47,478 nucleotides of DNA from Gammaproteobacteria bacterium (GTDB lineage: Bacteria; Pseudomonadota; Gammaproteobacteria; Steroidobacterales; Steroidobacteraceae), in assembly GCA_005878095.1 (NCBI GenBank), contig VBNH01000067.1, positions 1 to 47,478 of the forward strand, given 5' to 3'. Made by a program: the position numbers and the translations under genes. Below are positions 46,786-47,478 of the stretch, piece by piece (positions within the stretch are counted from its first letter, which is position 1; every line of letters starts with the position of its first letter). The notes below the pieces were generated by a model. It made no database searches, had not been told where the DNA came from, and worked only from the letters and a program-made list of their open reading frames with translations.

Positions 46786-47178
46786 TCAATAGGCAACAGA
46801 CGTGATGTCCGTGTGAGTGAAGTCATCCCCTTTGAAAAGCAGCGGCTCACCCGTAACCCTGGCGAGCGCGTAGCTGAAGCAGTCGCCAAAATTCAGCCCA
46901 GCGGCATGTCGCCCCTTGCCATAACGACGCCAGGCCTCCCGAGCGACCTCAGCTTGTTGTGGGCTGACCGCTTCGATGGAAAGGCTGGCTTTGGCGATGA
47001 GCAGGTCCAGCTCGCGGCCGCCTGCCGAGCCGTAGCGCGCTTCGATCACGAGCCCGGCCTCCACGACCGTCGCCGCCGATACGAGGCGATTGGCGTCCGC
47101 TTCCATCGCGGCAGCCAAGCGTGTGGATTCGGGTTCCATGTTAAGGACTGCGATCAAGGCGGAAGTGTCGACAACCAC
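46786..47178 (-). CDS. vapC: VapC-type PIN-domain toxin ribonuclease
   Basis: VapC toxins cleave tRNA or rRNA and are neutralised by VapB. The 130-residue PIN domain has the acidic residues D4 (VVDTSALIA), E40, D99 (FGDCFSYALA) and D118/D119 (GDDFTHTD). The GTG start is 11 bases after the vapB stop. The pair uses less GC-rich codons than the flanking genes, consistent with horizontal gain. The 45-base gap to cysS holds nothing recognisable. Confidence 0.92.
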   Translation of the reverse strand: MVVDTSALIAVLNMEPESTRLAAAMEADANRLVSAATVVEAGLVIEARYGSAGGRELDLLIAKASLSIEAVSPQQAEVAREAWRRYGKGRHAAGLNFGDCFSYALARVTGEPLLFKGDDFTHTDITSVAY

Positions 47179-47189
47179 GGTCTCTGCAG

Positions 47190-47441
47190 CTAGCGAGGCA
47201 ACCCGTGTTCGTCATAGCCGATGATCTCATCCGCGGATCGCTTGTCTTTCACGGCTAGCCGAGCGCAGCGCCGGCCTATCTTCAACAGCTCCTCGCTAAG
47301 GCGAGGTCCGCGCATGCGTCGCACCCGCGCCAGGCGCTCGCGCAACGACTGAACCACGGCGGTGGTCAGGGATTCGCCCGTAGCCTTCGCCACTTCGCGC
47401 GCCAGACGATCCGCCTCGGGATCCTTGATGCTCAGTGCCAT
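47190..47441 (-). CDS. vapB: VapB-type antitoxin
   Basis: The 83-residue protein begins [16 protein letters not shown], the N-terminal pattern of the Rv0623-like VapB antitoxins with a ribbon-helix-helix DNA-binding segment (about residues 1-45), followed by a C-terminal toxin-binding tail ([15 protein letters not shown]). It is expected to bind VapC and repress its own promoter. The upstream sequence is unusually AT-rich for this window and runs to its right edge. Confidence 0.92.
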   Translation of the reverse strand: MALSIKDPEADRLAREVAKATGESLTTAVVQSLRERLARVRRMRGPRLSEELLKIGRRCARLAVKDKRSADEIIGYDEHGLPR

Positions 47442-47478
47442 ACAATAGTATATAAAGGTAGAATCTTGTCTATACGTG
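47442..47478 (-). promoter_or_regulatory. vapBC promoter/operator region, cut by window edge
   Basis: On the minus strand a TATACT -10-like element (47447-47452) lies only 5 bases before the vapB ATG, within an AT-rich stretch holding the TATATACTAT run. A TAGACA further upstream could be a -35 at short spacing. This placement would start transcription at or near the ATG. VapBC autorepression sites are usually here. Confidence 0.4.

Overview
This window is chromosomal DNA from a GC-rich (roughly 70% by eye) gammaproteobacterium. Gene content fits the Xanthomonadales/Nevskiales/Steroidobacterales side of the class: riboflavin genes next to nusB-thiL, the asd-fimV-truA-accD-folC-SPOR-cvpA-purF block, EF-P with its lysylating enzyme EpmA, and type IV pilus regulators FimX and FimV. 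The genus cannot be named from the sequence alone. Genes are tightly packed, many overlap by 4 bases, GTG/TTG starts are common, and no gene-free stretch exceeds about 210 bases. I found no tRNA, rRNA, CRISPR array, prophage or insertion sequence.

Layout: 1-2442 is the end of a riboflavin operon (ribBA C-terminus, ribH) followed by nusB and thiL. 2579-6012 holds a Ser/Thr kinase fused to a cyclic-nucleotide-binding domain and an OmpR-type two-component pair, facing a small secreted PsiF-like protein. 6397-9640 is a minus-strand run of xseB, dxs and folE2, without the ispA that usually sits between xseB and dxs. 9795-12140 is a three-gene operon: rubrerythrin, a double-cluster Fe-S oxidoreductase and a DUF3501 protein, with a perfect palindrome at its promoter. 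12219-16375 encodes topoisomerase IV (parE, parC). 16468-17953 is a porin-like gene under a strong Fur box. 17964-20009 is a FimX-type degenerate GGDEF/EAL protein.

20216-24245 contains efp, then a minus-strand cluster SCO1-like, psd, epmA, rarD; EF-P and the enzyme that modifies it are about 1 kb apart. 24238-27366 is prmB, aroC, asd. 27466-36475 is fimV, truA, accD, folC, a SPOR protein, cvpA and purF. 36477-42344 is the most unusual accessory stretch: a glycerate kinase with a probable CTG start, a Ser/Thr kinase with a degenerate receiver domain, miaE translationally coupled to it, a second two-component system whose sensor has a histidine-rich periplasmic loop, and a CpxP/Spy-like periplasmic protein. 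42378-46740 has lpxH, a periplasmic cyclophilin, gltX and cysS. The window ends in a lower-GC vapBC toxin-antitoxin pair.

The housekeeping genes supply riboflavin, isoprenoid, folate, aromatic amino acid, fatty acid and purine synthesis and tRNA charging. The parts that look least explored are the rubrerythrin/Fe-S/DUF3501 operon with its operator, the two unusual Ser/Thr kinases (one with an apparently intact cyclic-nucleotide site, one with a dead receiver and coupled to a tRNA hydroxylase), and the His-rich sensor with its CpxP-like partner. Statements about regulation are inferred from sequence pattern only.
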